From Dermanyssus gallinae (taxonomy: Eukaryota; Arthropoda; Arachnida; Mesostigmata; Dermanyssidae): a stretch of DNA of 64,000 bases. The DNA lies in contig QVRM01006801.1 of assembly GCA_003439945.1 (NCBI GenBank), positions 103,501 through 167,500 on the forward strand. Direction: 5' to 3'. Numbering within the stretch: the first letter of the stretch is position 1; the number at the start of each line of letters is the position of its first letter. A program made the position numbers and the translations under genes. Below, one piece after another: positions 42,130 to 52,499 of this stretch. The notes under the pieces are model-generated. The model was given only the letters and a program-made list of their open reading frames with translations, was not told the origin of the DNA and searched no databases.

Positions 42130-45082
42130 AATACTGCAAATAAACCTCCGTAGAGCCCCCAGAGCATACGATCTGGCGTCCCAATTCGCAACCGAAAACG
42201 ACATAGAAATCCTGCTTCTCTCCGAGACCCCTACCACACAGCTTTCTCAACCCGGGCCCCACGCTGGTAACAAATCCGCTTCGATCAAGGTATTTCCTAC
42301 AAGATACTCGCCCACGTCAGTGGGACAGGGGACCCACTTCTCCTTTATTACCACTTACGACTTCGCGATCTACTCAGTCTATATCTCTCCGAACTCCACC
42401 CTACAGGAATACGAGGACTTCCTTGAAGAACTGGACCTCAGCATGAGCGCTCGCGGTCACCGAAAGGCGATTGTGGGAGGGGACTTCAATGCGGCCCACA
42501 GTCTGTGGGGAAGCAGGTCCTCATCAAGGAAGGGAGAGATCCTGCTAGAATGGGCAACCCGGGCGGATCTACAACTCATGAACACCCAGGGATACACCTT
42601 TGATAATGGCAGGCACAAATCAACATTAGACCTGACATTTGCATCAGAGAGACTATCGCACCGAGTAACCGACTGGAGGATTCACGAGGAAGCAGAAACT
42701 CTATCCGACCATCTCTACGTAACCTTCTCTGTCAATCTAACTTCTTCCCAGCTTCATCGTCCTACAAAACCGCAACGTTTTCCCAGGCTAAATTATACCC
42801 GCCTGCAGAAAGCATTAAGAAGAAAAGTACATAACCTCACTGAATGCTCGGCAGTAGAAATCTCTACACTACTAGAGGAAGCCTGCCGAGAGTCCAGCTC
42901 CCGCCCACACCCTAAGATAGCCAATCGACCACCGTGCTACTGGTGGAATAATCGGATTGCCGAAAAGCGAAGGGCCTGCCACCGCATACGGCGAGTATGC
43001 ACGCGCCGCAGAGCAAGGCACCGACGAGAACTCTTCTACCTATGGGAAAAGTACAAAGAAGCACGAAGAGCCTTACATAAAGCCATTAAGGTTAGTAAAA
43101 AAGACCACTGGATCTCTCTGGGTGAGGAGGTCGAGGGAAACCCTTGGGGCAAAGGATACATGATTGTGCGAAAAAAAATGCGCCACGCACAGCCGCCTTT
43201 ACCTGTAGAAGTGGCGCGACCGATTGTAAATGCGCTCTTTCCACAAAGACCATTGCCGGAGTCGGTAGTCTTTGAAGAAACCTCAGATCTTTCCTTCGAG
43301 CCAATCTCAATTCAAGAGATCAGAATAGTGGCTGAACGCATACGACCAGGGAAAGCGCCAGGCCCAGATGCTGTCCCCCCTCAAGCAGTACGCGTACTCC
43401 TAAAGAACCATCCAAAGGTATTCAAACGCATGATGGACACAATTCTCACCAGCGGAGAATACCCAAAGCCTTGGAAAACGGCACGCCTAACCCTTATCCC
43501 GAAACCCGGGAAGCCACAAGGAGACCCCTCAGCATACCGCCCTATAAGCATGCTCTCCTGCCTATCCAAGGCAGCTGAGCATATTATCAACGGGCGATTA
43601 GTTACAGAATTAGAAGACAAGAAGGCGCTGTCAGAAAACCAGCATGGTTTCCGCGCCGGGCACTCCACACACTCGGCTATCAGCAAAGTTCTAAACATAG
43701 CTGAAACACAAAGAAATTCACCTATCGCAAACCGGGCGCACTGCCTTGCCGTCCTTATTGATGTCAAAAACGCGTTCAATACGCTCTCGTGGGACGCCAT
43801 AAACCAAGCACTTGGAAATAAAGGCGTGTCTCCCTACCTACGACGTATCCTAGCGTCGTATCTAAAGGACCGAGCATCTACATACGATGGAGTGGACTAC
43901 GCCGTCACTGCCGGGGTTCCCCAAGGATCTGTACTGGGACCAACCCTGTGGAACATAACCTATGATGGAGTACTAAGACTGCCGCATCCCCCGGGAGTTT
44001 TTTCTATCGCCTACGCAGACGATCTGGCACTGATTGTTACCGCCAGTGACGAGGATTTGCTCGAAGGTACAGCCAACGGAGCCTTGGCGGATATCCGACA
44101 ACACCTCCGCACGCTTGGCCTCGAACTGGCTTCACAAAAAACGGAAGCAATCCTTCTAAACGGACTGAAGCGTCCTCCACGCAACCTAAATTTACACCTG
44201 GAAGGCCATCCAATAACACCCACGCCCGTGGTCAAGTACCTGGGCGTGATCCTGGATAGAGCTCTCACAGGAACACCTCATGTGCGCTATGCAGCTAAAA
44301 AAGCAGCCAAAGCCTCAGCAGAGTTACGGAAAATCCTCCCACGGACCAGAGGGGCAAGCGACTCTCGGCGCCGACTCTTAGCATCAGTAATAGACAGCAT
44401 CATGCTATACGCCGCACCATTATGGAAGCGCACTACAACAAGAGCTACAACACGTCGCCTCCTCAACAAGACCCAAAGACCTATGGCGCTTAACCTAACA
44501 CGAGCAAGTCGCACGGCCTCTACAGCAGCCGTACAGGTACTCTCCAGACAAATTCCCTGGGACTTGAGAGTAAAAGAATTGGCATCAAGAAGCCCTGTAA
44601 CCAACGTTCTGACGGAGGGCACACTAATCAGCAGAACCGACACACTAAGCGAATGGAGCCAGCAATGGGAAGCAATCCAGCCGGGCCATCCTGGATATTG
44701 GACAAGATCAATACTTCCTGATCTTAAAAAATGGTACAGCCTCAAACACGGCTCGCTTACCTACCCACTCGCGCAACTGTTAACAGGCCATGGTGCCTGT
44801 TTTCAGCAGTACCTACACCGCATCGGTAAAACTGACTCCCCTGTATGCCGCATGTGCAACTCGGGGGAGCCGGATGATGTTAGGCACTGCTATGAGCGGT
44901 GCTCCTTCTTCGACACTGAGCGAGAGCTATTGTCCCGGAACCTAGGACTGCAGAACCCCCTGACATGCCAGGCCCTTGTAGAGGCGCTCCTCAAAGATCA
45001 CAAATCCTGGATTCTAGTAAGAAGATTCGCACAAGGTATCTCTGAGGCGAAAATAACCGCCGCACAAAGCCGAGCAGCCTAA
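42113..45082 (+). CDS. R1-like LINE ORF2: endonuclease and reverse transcriptase, intact 989 codons
   Basis: Residues 1-220 form an APE-type endonuclease (QINLRRA, LLLSET, GGDFNAAHSLWG, LSDHLYV). The reverse transcriptase is about 400-700, with RPGKAPGPDAVPP, TLIPKPGKP, YRPISMLSC, HGFRAGHSTHSAI, LIDVKNAFNTLSW, GVPQGSVLGPTLWN and the catalytic AYADDLAL. The C-terminus has LTGHGACFQQYLHRIGK followed by a CRMC...H...C zinc-binding motif, typical of the R1 group. There are no stops or frameshifts. It nicks target DNA and reverse-transcribes the element RNA in place (target-primed reverse transcription). Clade assignment to R1 is by motif only; the insertion is not in 28S rDNA. Confidence 0.93.
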   Translation: MTSKIKILQINLRRAPRAYDLASQFATENDIEILLLSETPTTQLSQPGPHAGNKSASIKVFPTRYSPTSVGQGTHFSFITTYDFAIYSVYISPNSTLQEYEDFLEELDLSMSARGHRKAIVGGDFNAAHSLWGSRSSSRKGEILLEWATRADLQLMNTQGYTFDNGRHKSTLDLTFASERLSHRVTDWRIHEEAETLSDHLYVTFSVNLTSSQLHRPTKPQRFPRLNYTRLQKALRRKVHNLTECSAVEISTLLEEACRESSSRPHPKIANRPPCYWWNNRIAEKRRACHRIRRVCTRRRARHRRELFYLWEKYKEARRALHKAIKVSKKDHWISLGEEVEGNPWGKGYMIVRKKMRHAQPPLPVEVARPIVNALFPQRPLPESVVFEETSDLSFEPISIQEIRIVAERIRPGKAPGPDAVPPQAVRVLLKNHPKVFKRMMDTILTSGEYPKPWKTARLTLIPKPGKPQGDPSAYRPISMLSCLSKAAEHIINGRLVTELEDKKALSENQHGFRAGHSTHSAISKVLNIAETQRNSPIANRAHCLAVLIDVKNAFNTLSWDAINQALGNKGVSPYLRRILASYLKDRASTYDGVDYAVTAGVPQGSVLGPTLWNITYDGVLRLPHPPGVFSIAYADDLALIVTASDEDLLEGTANGALADIRQHLRTLGLELASQKTEAILLNGLKRPPRNLNLHLEGHPITPTPVVKYLGVILDRALTGTPHVRYAAKKAAKASAELRKILPRTRGASDSRRRLLASVIDSIMLYAAPLWKRTTTRATTRRLLNKTQRPMALNLTRASRTASTAAVQVLSRQIPWDLRVKELASRSPVTNVLTEGTLISRTDTLSEWSQQWEAIQPGHPGYWTRSILPDLKKWYSLKHGSLTYPLAQLLTGHGACFQQYLHRIGKTDSPVCRMCNSGEPDDVRHCYERCSFFDTERELLSRNLGLQNPLTCQALVEALLKDHKSWILVRRFAQGISEAKITAAQSRAA

Positions 45083-45248
45083 ATGGCAAGAAGAGTGGCC
45101 AGGCGAAGTAATCTCGAGAAGACAGTACTGCGGCCACCCCCCGTCAAGGGGCAAAGAGGACGACTGGATTTTAGTGGGTGCGAGTCCCACACTACCGAGG
45201 CTTTAACAACGTCGCCCGGTGTGCATAACGCATTTTACCAGTTACCTC

Positions 45249-45285
<37 letters not shown>

Positions 45286-47346
45286 ATATTTTGTTTATTG
45301 CAAATGGATTTTCAAGTAGTTGTTTAATATCAGGTGGCATTGAATTAAATAGGTTTATATAATTTGCTTTGGCAGTCTTGCGACTGGTTTCTTTCTTTAA
45401 CCTCATTGTTGATAGATTGCCCAATTGTCTAAATCTAGTCGAATAGTTATGGTCGGGTTTATGGAACTCATTGGTTTTAGTGAATAACAATTTCATTACA
45501 AGAAATGCGTACAGCTTGAATATGTCGAGAATCTTATATTTAGTAAAGATTGGACCTGTGGGGGCGTTATATTGTGCCCCGTCGATATATCTAATTGCTC
45601 TTTTTTGTAGTTTATACAAGGGATCGACAGTTGAGCGGAATGTTCCACCATATAGCGGCAACATATACCTTATGTGTGACTCTACAAGCGAGAGGTACAC
45701 CATCTTACGCACCGCAACTGAGGCAACGGATCGTAATCGTGAAAGAGCAGCAACACCAGCACGCACCTTGGAGCATATTGATGTGATATGTTTATCATAC
45801 TTTAGATTATCCTGGACAAGCAAGCCCAAATATTTGTACTTGGATACTCGTTCTAAGGCGGGACACGAACAATGTATTTCAGTGCAATCTCTGTGGTGGA
45901 CTACGAGTGAACTGTTTGAAAATGTGTCGACATTAGTTTTTTTGCAAAAAAACATATATTTAGTTTTACTCAGATTTAATACGAGCCCGTTTCGTGACAT
46001 CCAATTACAAACATTTGTAATACTCTTCGATGCGGCCTTGTATAGGGAGGCAGTAGACTTTCCTCGTAGGAGCAAAACTGTGTCATCAGCAAAAGAGATC
46101 TGTATTGATTGGTTTGAGCCCATTAATAAATCATTCGTGTATAAAATAAATAACAGAGGACCCAACACACTTCCCTGGGGAACACCCCCCGAAACAGTGG
46201 CTGCATTACTCCTAATACCGTTACACTCAAAGTACTGCTTTCGTTCTGTTAAGTAGGATTTCATAAGCTGTAAATCATTGCCTTTTATACCAATGTGGTT
46301 CATTTTGTTAATTAATCTTTGATGATTTACAGTGTCGAAGGCCTTACTCAAATCACAGAATATTGCTATACAAGAATCGCCACTCTCTAGCGTGTTTGTA
46401 ATATAATTGATCATTGCATCAGCTGCCGATTCGCAATTTCGTCCTCTTCTAAATCCGTATTGATTGTTGCTTAGTAAATTGTTTTCTTCCAAAAATGAAA
46501 TCAGTTGTTTAGATAATACTTTTTCTACTATTTTATTAATAGACGATAAGAGTGAAATTGGTCTGAAATTGCTAATATTGGAATGTGTACCTGCTTTATG
46601 AATTGGGTGTAAGAGAGATTGCTTGAGATTGTCAGGATATTGTGATGTGTTAATTATCTTTGTTATAAGTGAGTGAATAATGTCAGTAAATATATGGCAA
46701 TTTTGTTTAAACATTTTGATGGGAATATTATCCAGTCCAGCAGCCTTTCGGCTACTTAGACCTTGAATTAATTGAGATATTTCGCGTCTTTCTGGTACAA
46801 TAAAACCCCCGAACAAAACATTTGATTGTGTTGGTAGTTCATTTTTTGGATCAATTGCCCCAATAGATTCTGACACAGTTTTTTCTCCTATTGTAGCAAA
46901 ATGCTGATTTATCTGATCAATGTTTAATCCGACTAATTCCGGACGCAACGAGTCCCCCCTTGTAGATCCTCTAAAGTATGAGTTTATGGCCTTCCATGCT
47001 TTTTTGGGATTATCAGCATGTTCGAATTGGATTTTTAAGAATTTATTTTTGGCTTTTTTCACAAGCTTAGAGAGAATATTTCTGTAAGTATCAAACCGTT
47101 GTTTTGCCTCACGTGACTGTGTTATTTTGTATATTCTATGCAACTTGTCTCTTTTGCGAATTGCTGTTACTAATCCAGGTGTAACCCACTCTTTTATAGG
47201 TGTGTATTTTGATTTTAAGTGTCGAGAAGATATATATATATATATTATAAATAGTGACGTGTATTTTCGGCATATAATATATGTATATATATTATCTTTA
47301 TCAAAGAATACATTTGGTATTACGCAGTTGTGTGATAACATAAAAC

Positions 47347-47418
47347 TAGCAGAGCGTGGTTTCGATCCACGGACCTCTGGGTTATGGGCCCAGCACGCTT
47401 CCACTGCGCCACTCTGCT
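47347..47418 (-). tRNA. tRNA-iMet (CAT), cluster copy 1
   Basis: Same 72-nt initiator tRNA sequence as the other three copies, with a TTTT terminator directly 3' (minus strand TAGTTTTA). Part of a duplicated unit that also contains about 1.1 kb of downstream-matching sequence. It lies just beyond the 5' truncation point of the CR1-like LINE. Confidence 0.93.
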
Positions 47419-47588
47419 ACACGGTACGATAGAATTATACAACGATTTAACGTCTGCTGGATGTCGCCACGGACAACGAAGATTCTCGGCTCGGAACATT
47501 CGAAGATTTAGGGCTTCTTTACTGCCTTTGTGGCAGGTAGCTAGCAAAAACGAACAAACTACTGAAGTTCTGACACGTCACTATATAT

Positions 47589-47627
<39 letters not shown>

Positions 47628-48462
47628 TGAGCCGTCGTGTTTACGTACTTTGACTGCCAAACACCACACTTAAAATAATGTATTTTGTTTGTTCTTTTTT
47701 AATGCTCAAACTGATGAAATAGGCAGACTGGCTTACGGGTCGTAAAACGTTTAAAATATTAATCATTGAAGGCTTTTGATGGAGGTTACTATCAAGGCTG
47801 ATTATTAGACTAATAATTGCGTTCCAGTTAGCTCATTCATGAAAAACAAGCATAGATGGGTGCAAGAATATCGGTCTTTTTCTTAAAGAGTAAAAAGGAA
47901 CCTGCCAAAACAAGTGAACTTATTTGGTCGTCGAAGTAACTTTCTTTGTACGCTTGAGATTTCTTGCCTACGATCGATCAGTTTTTGCGGCAGTCTCTTT
48001 TATGAAAATGAAAAACAGAAAACATCCAATTTCACACATTCTTTAAATATTTCAGTTTGATAGCTTTTAAACGATCGGAATAAGTAAAAATCTAATGAAG
48101 AAATGTCGGCCTGCGCTGTATACGCTTTGTGAGCTCTTAGTTTCGGCAAATGCTAGCAATTTAGCAACTAAAATATATATACGAGGGCTCATTTCTTATT
48201 GACAGGTTGCTTACGCGTCGAAAGTTATTCTTCTTGAACTCTTTGGAGTTGTGTTATCATCTGGTTTGTTTTCAAAACTTGGTGGTGGCATGTCATAGCA
48301 CTCAATGTCGTTCAAACCTTGGTTCAATGGCCCTATGACTCTATGCAATAATTTGACAATAACGCCAGAACGGCACAACAGTAACAAAAAACTACTTTTA
48401 TGCCGTTTCGTCGTTATATTATAGCACTGATTAGTTTGATGGTTAAGGACACCGCGTCTTTT

Positions 48463-48770
48463 GAGAACGTAGACAGGCGTCCCTACAAAAATTTTGACCC
48501 ACCTATATAACCATGTTATTTCAAGTTTTAGGCAAAAGCGACGCATAGACTACGTGCAGCAGACATCTAAACTAATCATGTCAGCAATAACAAACATGTA
48601 TCATGATTAACATTTTTGTTCCAAGACTCGGGCGGAATTCTACTTTCGAGCTTCTCCGAGCCCATTGACAAGCTATAACATCGCTGGATGTGCAGAGCCT
48701 TAAAGAGGCAACGAGAATGTTTTTTGTAATCTGGAAACTAGGAAATTATATATATATATATATGTAGTGA
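48463..48770. repeat. Dispersed repeat, copy 2 (matches 41010-41345)
   Basis: Second copy of the unidentified repeat, sitting between duplicated tRNA unit 1 and unit 2. It is missing from the equivalent position after unit 2 (50105 on), so it either inserted after the duplication or marks its breakpoint. Confidence 0.6.
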
Positions 48771-48827
48771 GTAAGTGTAGTGTATTTTCGACATAGTTTT
48801 AAGTTGATGCATGCCATGCTATATACA

Positions 48828-48830
<3 letters not shown>

Positions 48831-48886
<56 letters not shown>

Positions 48887-48945
48887 ATATATATATATAT
48901 ATATACTATAATATATATATATTATATTATGATATATATAGATGA
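48831..48945. repeat. (AT)n and ATAATAT-type tract at the tRNA duplication junction
   Basis: AT-rich low-complexity block between duplicated units 1 and 2. Related tracts at 47582-47623, 49219-49278, 50183-50217 and 51570-51690 sit at equivalent places in the series. Confidence 0.92.
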
Positions 48946-49010
48946 CCGTAATTACTGTATGTATTCAAAGACTACATTTGGTATTGCGTAGTTGTGTGAT
49001 AATATAAAAC

Positions 49011-49082
49011 TAGCAGAGCGTGGTTTCGATCCACGGACCTCTGGGTTATGGGCCCAGCACGCTTCCACTGCGCCACTCTGCT
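49011..49082 (-). tRNA. tRNA-iMet (CAT), cluster copy 2
   Basis: Identical in the gene body to the copy at 47347, and 1,664 bp from it. The flanks on both sides are also near-identical, including the TAGTTTTA terminator, so the copy arose by tandem segmental duplication rather than by retroposition. Confidence 0.93.
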
Positions 49083-49216
49083 ACACGACAGAATAGTATT
49101 ATACAACCATTTAACGTCCGCTAGGTGTCGCCACGGACAACGAAGATTCTCGGCTCGAAACATTCGAAGATTTAGGGCTTCTATACCGCCTCTTGGCAGG
49201 TAGCTTGAAGCTCTGA

Positions 49217-49280
<64 letters not shown>

Positions 49281-50180
49281 TGAGCAATCGTGTTTACGCG
49301 CTTTGACTGCCAAACACCACACTTAAACAAAGATGTATTTTTTATCTTCTTTAATGTTGAAACTGATGAAATAGGCTGGCCAGTTTACGGGTCGTCAAAC
49401 GTTTAAAATATTAAACATTGAACGCTTCTGATGGAAGTTACTATCAAGGCTGATTATTAGACTAATGATTGCGTTCAAGTAAGCACATTAATGAAATACA
49501 AACATAGATGGATACATACATTTCGGCCTTTTCCTTAAGGAGTAAAGAAGAGGAACCTGTCAGAACAACTAAACTTATTTGATCGTCGAAGTAACTTCCT
49601 TTGTACGCTTGAGATTTCTCGCTTACGATCGATCAGTTTTTGCGGCAGCCTCTTTTATGAAAGTGAAAAAGAGAATTCCATCTAATTTTACACATTATTT
49701 AAAGATTTCAATTTGATAGCTTTTAAACGATCGGAATAAGGTAAAGTCTAATGGAGCAATGTCGGCTGGCGCTGTATACGCTTCGTGAGCTATTAGTTTC
49801 GGAAAATGCTAGCAACTAAAATATATACACGAGGGCTAATTTCTTATTGACAGGTTTCTTACGCGTCGAAAGTTATTCCTCTTGAACTCTTTAAAGTTGT
49901 GTTCATCATCTGGCTTGTTTTCAAAATTTGGTGGTGGCATGTCATAGCACTGAATGTCGTTCAAAGCTTGGTTCAATCGTCCTATGACTCTATGTAATAA
50001 TTAAACAACAACGCCAGAACGTCACATCAGTAACAAAGAAACTACTTTTATGCCGTTTCTTCGTCATTTTATAGCTGTGATTTTTTTTGACGGTTAAGGA
50101 CACCGCATCCTGATCCAGATTTAAAACGCGCTGCTAAACTCGTATTCAAGATTTACTGAAGATTGTGAATCGTAGAGATT

Positions 50181-50222
<42 letters not shown>

Positions 50223-50369
50223 TATGTGATATTTTAATAGACAATGTCGTACTTAACGTGCGTCATTAGCGCACGAAGGGAGTCACCACTTCCTGAAAAA
50301 CATATATAATAGAGTACAATACTGGACACGTTAGTGAGGAAAAAGGTCTCACATTATTTCATCTAGATA

Positions 50370-50860
50370 ATCTCCAGAATACCTGGAGGAACGAAGTGTT
50401 TTTTAAGTGAAAATATCAATAACGGCAGGAGTTTCACAAGGCTCGATTCTGGCTCCCCTGCCTTGGAACTTGGCGTATGATGTCATCCTTCGGCAGGACA
50501 ACATTCCACAGGTAGGGATGGCTGCGTATGTGGATGATCTGGCCGTCTACAGTCAGAAAGAGATAGAACTGGAACTTAACGCTAACAAAACACTGGCGTT
50601 TACGAGGAGATGTAACTTAACAAAGTCGGCTTAGTGATTGCTCCGAAGAAAATCGAGGCCATACTGCTAACGGGAAGGAAAAAAAGTGGGCCTCCTCAGA
50701 CTATACCTAAAAGGGTAGAGAATAAAGCAGGTTAATATACTTAGGGATCCTCTTAAATAAGAGCCTTACGGGCTCAGCCACACAAATCTATGCTCGGCAA
50801 CCAATGCAATCGCAAGAATTCCAAATATTATAGGCAGAGACGCATCCCTGGGAACAGAGA
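50370..50860 (+). pseudogene. R1-like reverse transcriptase fragment
   Basis: The frame reads EYLEERSVF, then SITAGVSQGSILAPLPWNLAYD and AAYVDDLAVYSQ. The catalytic box is YVDD in place of the YADD of the intact copy. A following frame gives APKKIEAILLTGRKK (compare QKTEAILLNGLKR). About 90 residues between the motifs are missing or frameshifted. Confidence 0.65.
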
Positions 50861-51570
50861 GTAAGTATCCCAGATCCCTCCAGATGAACTTTAAGGAGTT
50901 CGTAGGCCACACATGCGACACGATTTCTGGGTGAGAGCTAGATGCAGCTATGGCTACAGAGGTACTAAAGGAGAAAGCTTTGGAAAGGCGAAGCTTAGAA
51001 GAGCCAGATTTCTGCTTGCTAAGCATACATTGCGGAATGCAGAAAAGCACTTCTTGCATATTTTCTTGCATTCCAAAATGGTACAGCGCGGTAAAAGGGT
51101 TATTTAATAGGTTAGATTGACGAAACGAAGGCAAGTGATTTTTTTCTTGAGGCGCAATAGCGGTCATGCAAATCGCTGAACACTGAGAGACGCTCGGCGA
51201 CATATTCCATTCCACGTGGTGAGCCTAATGCCTACTTTAAACACATATTTGCTAGGTATACCACCATTCTAAACCGTGTTCCCGTAAAAATCTCTGATAA
51301 GGTAACACGAATAACCCACACTTGTTGGAGAATTATACCAATACAAACGGGAAATTAGACCAGTTAAATTCAATATTAAATTGTCGAATAGAAAAAACAT
51401 GCACTGTTTATACTGTAAGATACTATCGAGCAATGTGAGTCGCCGCGGTAATTTTATAAGATATTGTAAATTGACTACCAGAAGAACAATATGGATTTAG
51501 ATTGGGGCAATCTGCGATACCACGCCACTTGCTATATGGCGTGGGCTATATACAATATATATGATTTATG

Positions 51571-51607
<37 letters not shown>

Positions 51608-51696
51608 TTATTTTATATATATTATTATTATTTATATATAAATTATATAAATTAATATATATACTATATTATATATAATTTATAATAATATAAAAC

Positions 51697-51768
51697 TAGC
51701 AGAGCGTGGTTTCGATCCACGGACCTCTGGGTTATGGGCCCAGCACGCTTCCACTGCGCCACTCTGCT
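51697..51768 (-). tRNA. tRNA-iMet (CAT), cluster copy 3
   Basis: Same gene body and same TTTT terminator as copies 1 and 2. Its flanks are recognisably related but more diverged, for example the GGTGTCGCCGCGGG segment just upstream and matching blocks near 52190-52480, so this is an older member of the same duplication series. Confidence 0.92.
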
Positions 51769-52499
51769 GCGCGGTCCGACTGCACAAAGAATTGACTTCC
51801 TCTAGGTGTCGCCGCGGGTAAGCGCCGCCCTACTCTGTTAGGAACTGAGAGGGTGATCAAAATGTGTTCGCAGATACGGAGCTCGAATGGCGCCTTGTTA
51901 GCATGAAAAATATCTTTTCAGCATAATTTTGACCACAGTTGACCCCGTATTCATAGAGTATGATGTCCTTGTAATTAAAAAAATAGAACACTATGCTATG
52001 AATACATTAATAACACGCGTCTGATCGCTGGTATAATCGATGCTTATTAGTAGAAACAAATGCTCATAAGAAAAAGCACATATTAGAAACACAGACTTAC
52101 ATAAGTATCTTTCGGCTGTCTTCGCGTCGAGCAAATGTATTTGTCGAGGTTGAAGCACGATCCTCCCCACTATTGTGGCCTCATGCCAACGATCAATCAC
52201 TTTCTGTGGCAGTGCACGTTCCTAAAGCGCAAAAAATGGTTCCATCTCATGGTGCGCGTCCTCAAAAGACGTTTTCCTTGTTTCCCGTTTGCGTATTTCT
52301 TGAACGATCGGAATAACTAAAGATCTTACGGTACAAAACCGCTGGACCTTGTGGGAGCTTCGGGAGCTCTTGGCCTTGATACTTTTTTGGATGCTAAGAT
52401 GACTTGCAGAACGGCTCATTTTTGGGCACGATTGCTTGCACATTAGAAACTATTCCTTCTGAACTCTTCGAAGTTTCAAAATTTCAAAATAAACGATGC

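Larger units (their letters stand above)
41763..45279 (+). mobile_element. R1-like LINE, 5'-truncated, with perfect 13-bp target duplication
   Basis: The element starts inside ORF1 and ends in a poly(A) tail (45252-45279). It is flanked by gtaaatatatttt at 41750-41762 and 45280-45292. The target is the 3' part of a CR1-like LINE reading frame on the other strand. The 3' UTR (45083-45251) carries the tttagtgggt...cccacactacc hairpin shared with the other R1-like pieces in the window. A perfect target duplication and an intact ORF2 make it the youngest retroelement here. Confidence 0.95.
41360..47222 (-). mobile_element. CR1/Jockey-group LINE, 5'-truncated, interrupted by the R1-like LINE
   Basis: On the minus strand the element runs 47222-45280 and then, past the 3.5-kb R1-like insertion, 41749-41360. 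Removing the insertion restores a continuous frame that stops at 41685-41687, followed by a 3' UTR with an AATAAA signal near 41387 and an A-run at about 41360-41370. A C/G homopolymer-rich stretch (41485-41513) lies in the 3' UTR. The 5' end, including any endonuclease, is missing; an (AT)n tract and a tRNA-iMet gene follow upstream. Confidence 0.85.
41685..47222 (-). pseudogene. CR1/Jockey-group LINE reverse transcriptase, split by an antisense LINE
   Basis: The frame is open from about 47222 to 45293 and finishes in 41749-41685, with the R1-like LINE in between. It begins in the linker after the endonuclease (KSKYTPIKEWVTPGLV) and contains RT motifs SNFRPISLLSSINKIVEKVL, QYGFRRGRNCESA, IFCDLSKAFDTVNHQRL, SGGVPQGSVLGPLLFILY and the catalytic SFADDTVLL, then the thumb region. 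The RT part has no stop codons apart from the insertion, so loss was recent. A longer open frame that extends upstream through the (AT)n tract and the tRNA gene is accidental. Confidence 0.85.
47300..50105. repeat. Tandem segmental duplication carrying tRNA-iMet
   Basis: Unit 1 runs about 47300-48452 and unit 2 about 48963-50105. They share the tRNA gene, the block after it (gtcgccacggacaacgaag), an (AT)n tract, the block ctttgactgccaaacacc, and about 800 bp more, ending near ggttaaggacaccgc. Differences are scattered substitutions plus AT-tract length. A third, much more diverged unit can be followed from 51697 to about 52500. No protein gene was recognised inside the units. A motif acgagggct followed by atttcttattgacagg occurs near the far end of both. 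Confidence 0.75.

Noticed and set aside
43381..44745. Minus-strand ORFs of 85-152 codons within the R1-like ORF2
   Set aside because: Antisense shadows of a well-supported reverse transcriptase gene.
45248..47404. Single 718-codon minus-strand ORF starting in the tRNA-iMet gene
   Set aside because: The start and first about 60 codons read through the tRNA gene and an (AT)n tract, and the end reads the poly(A) tail of the R1-like LINE as Phe. Only the middle is real LINE coding sequence.
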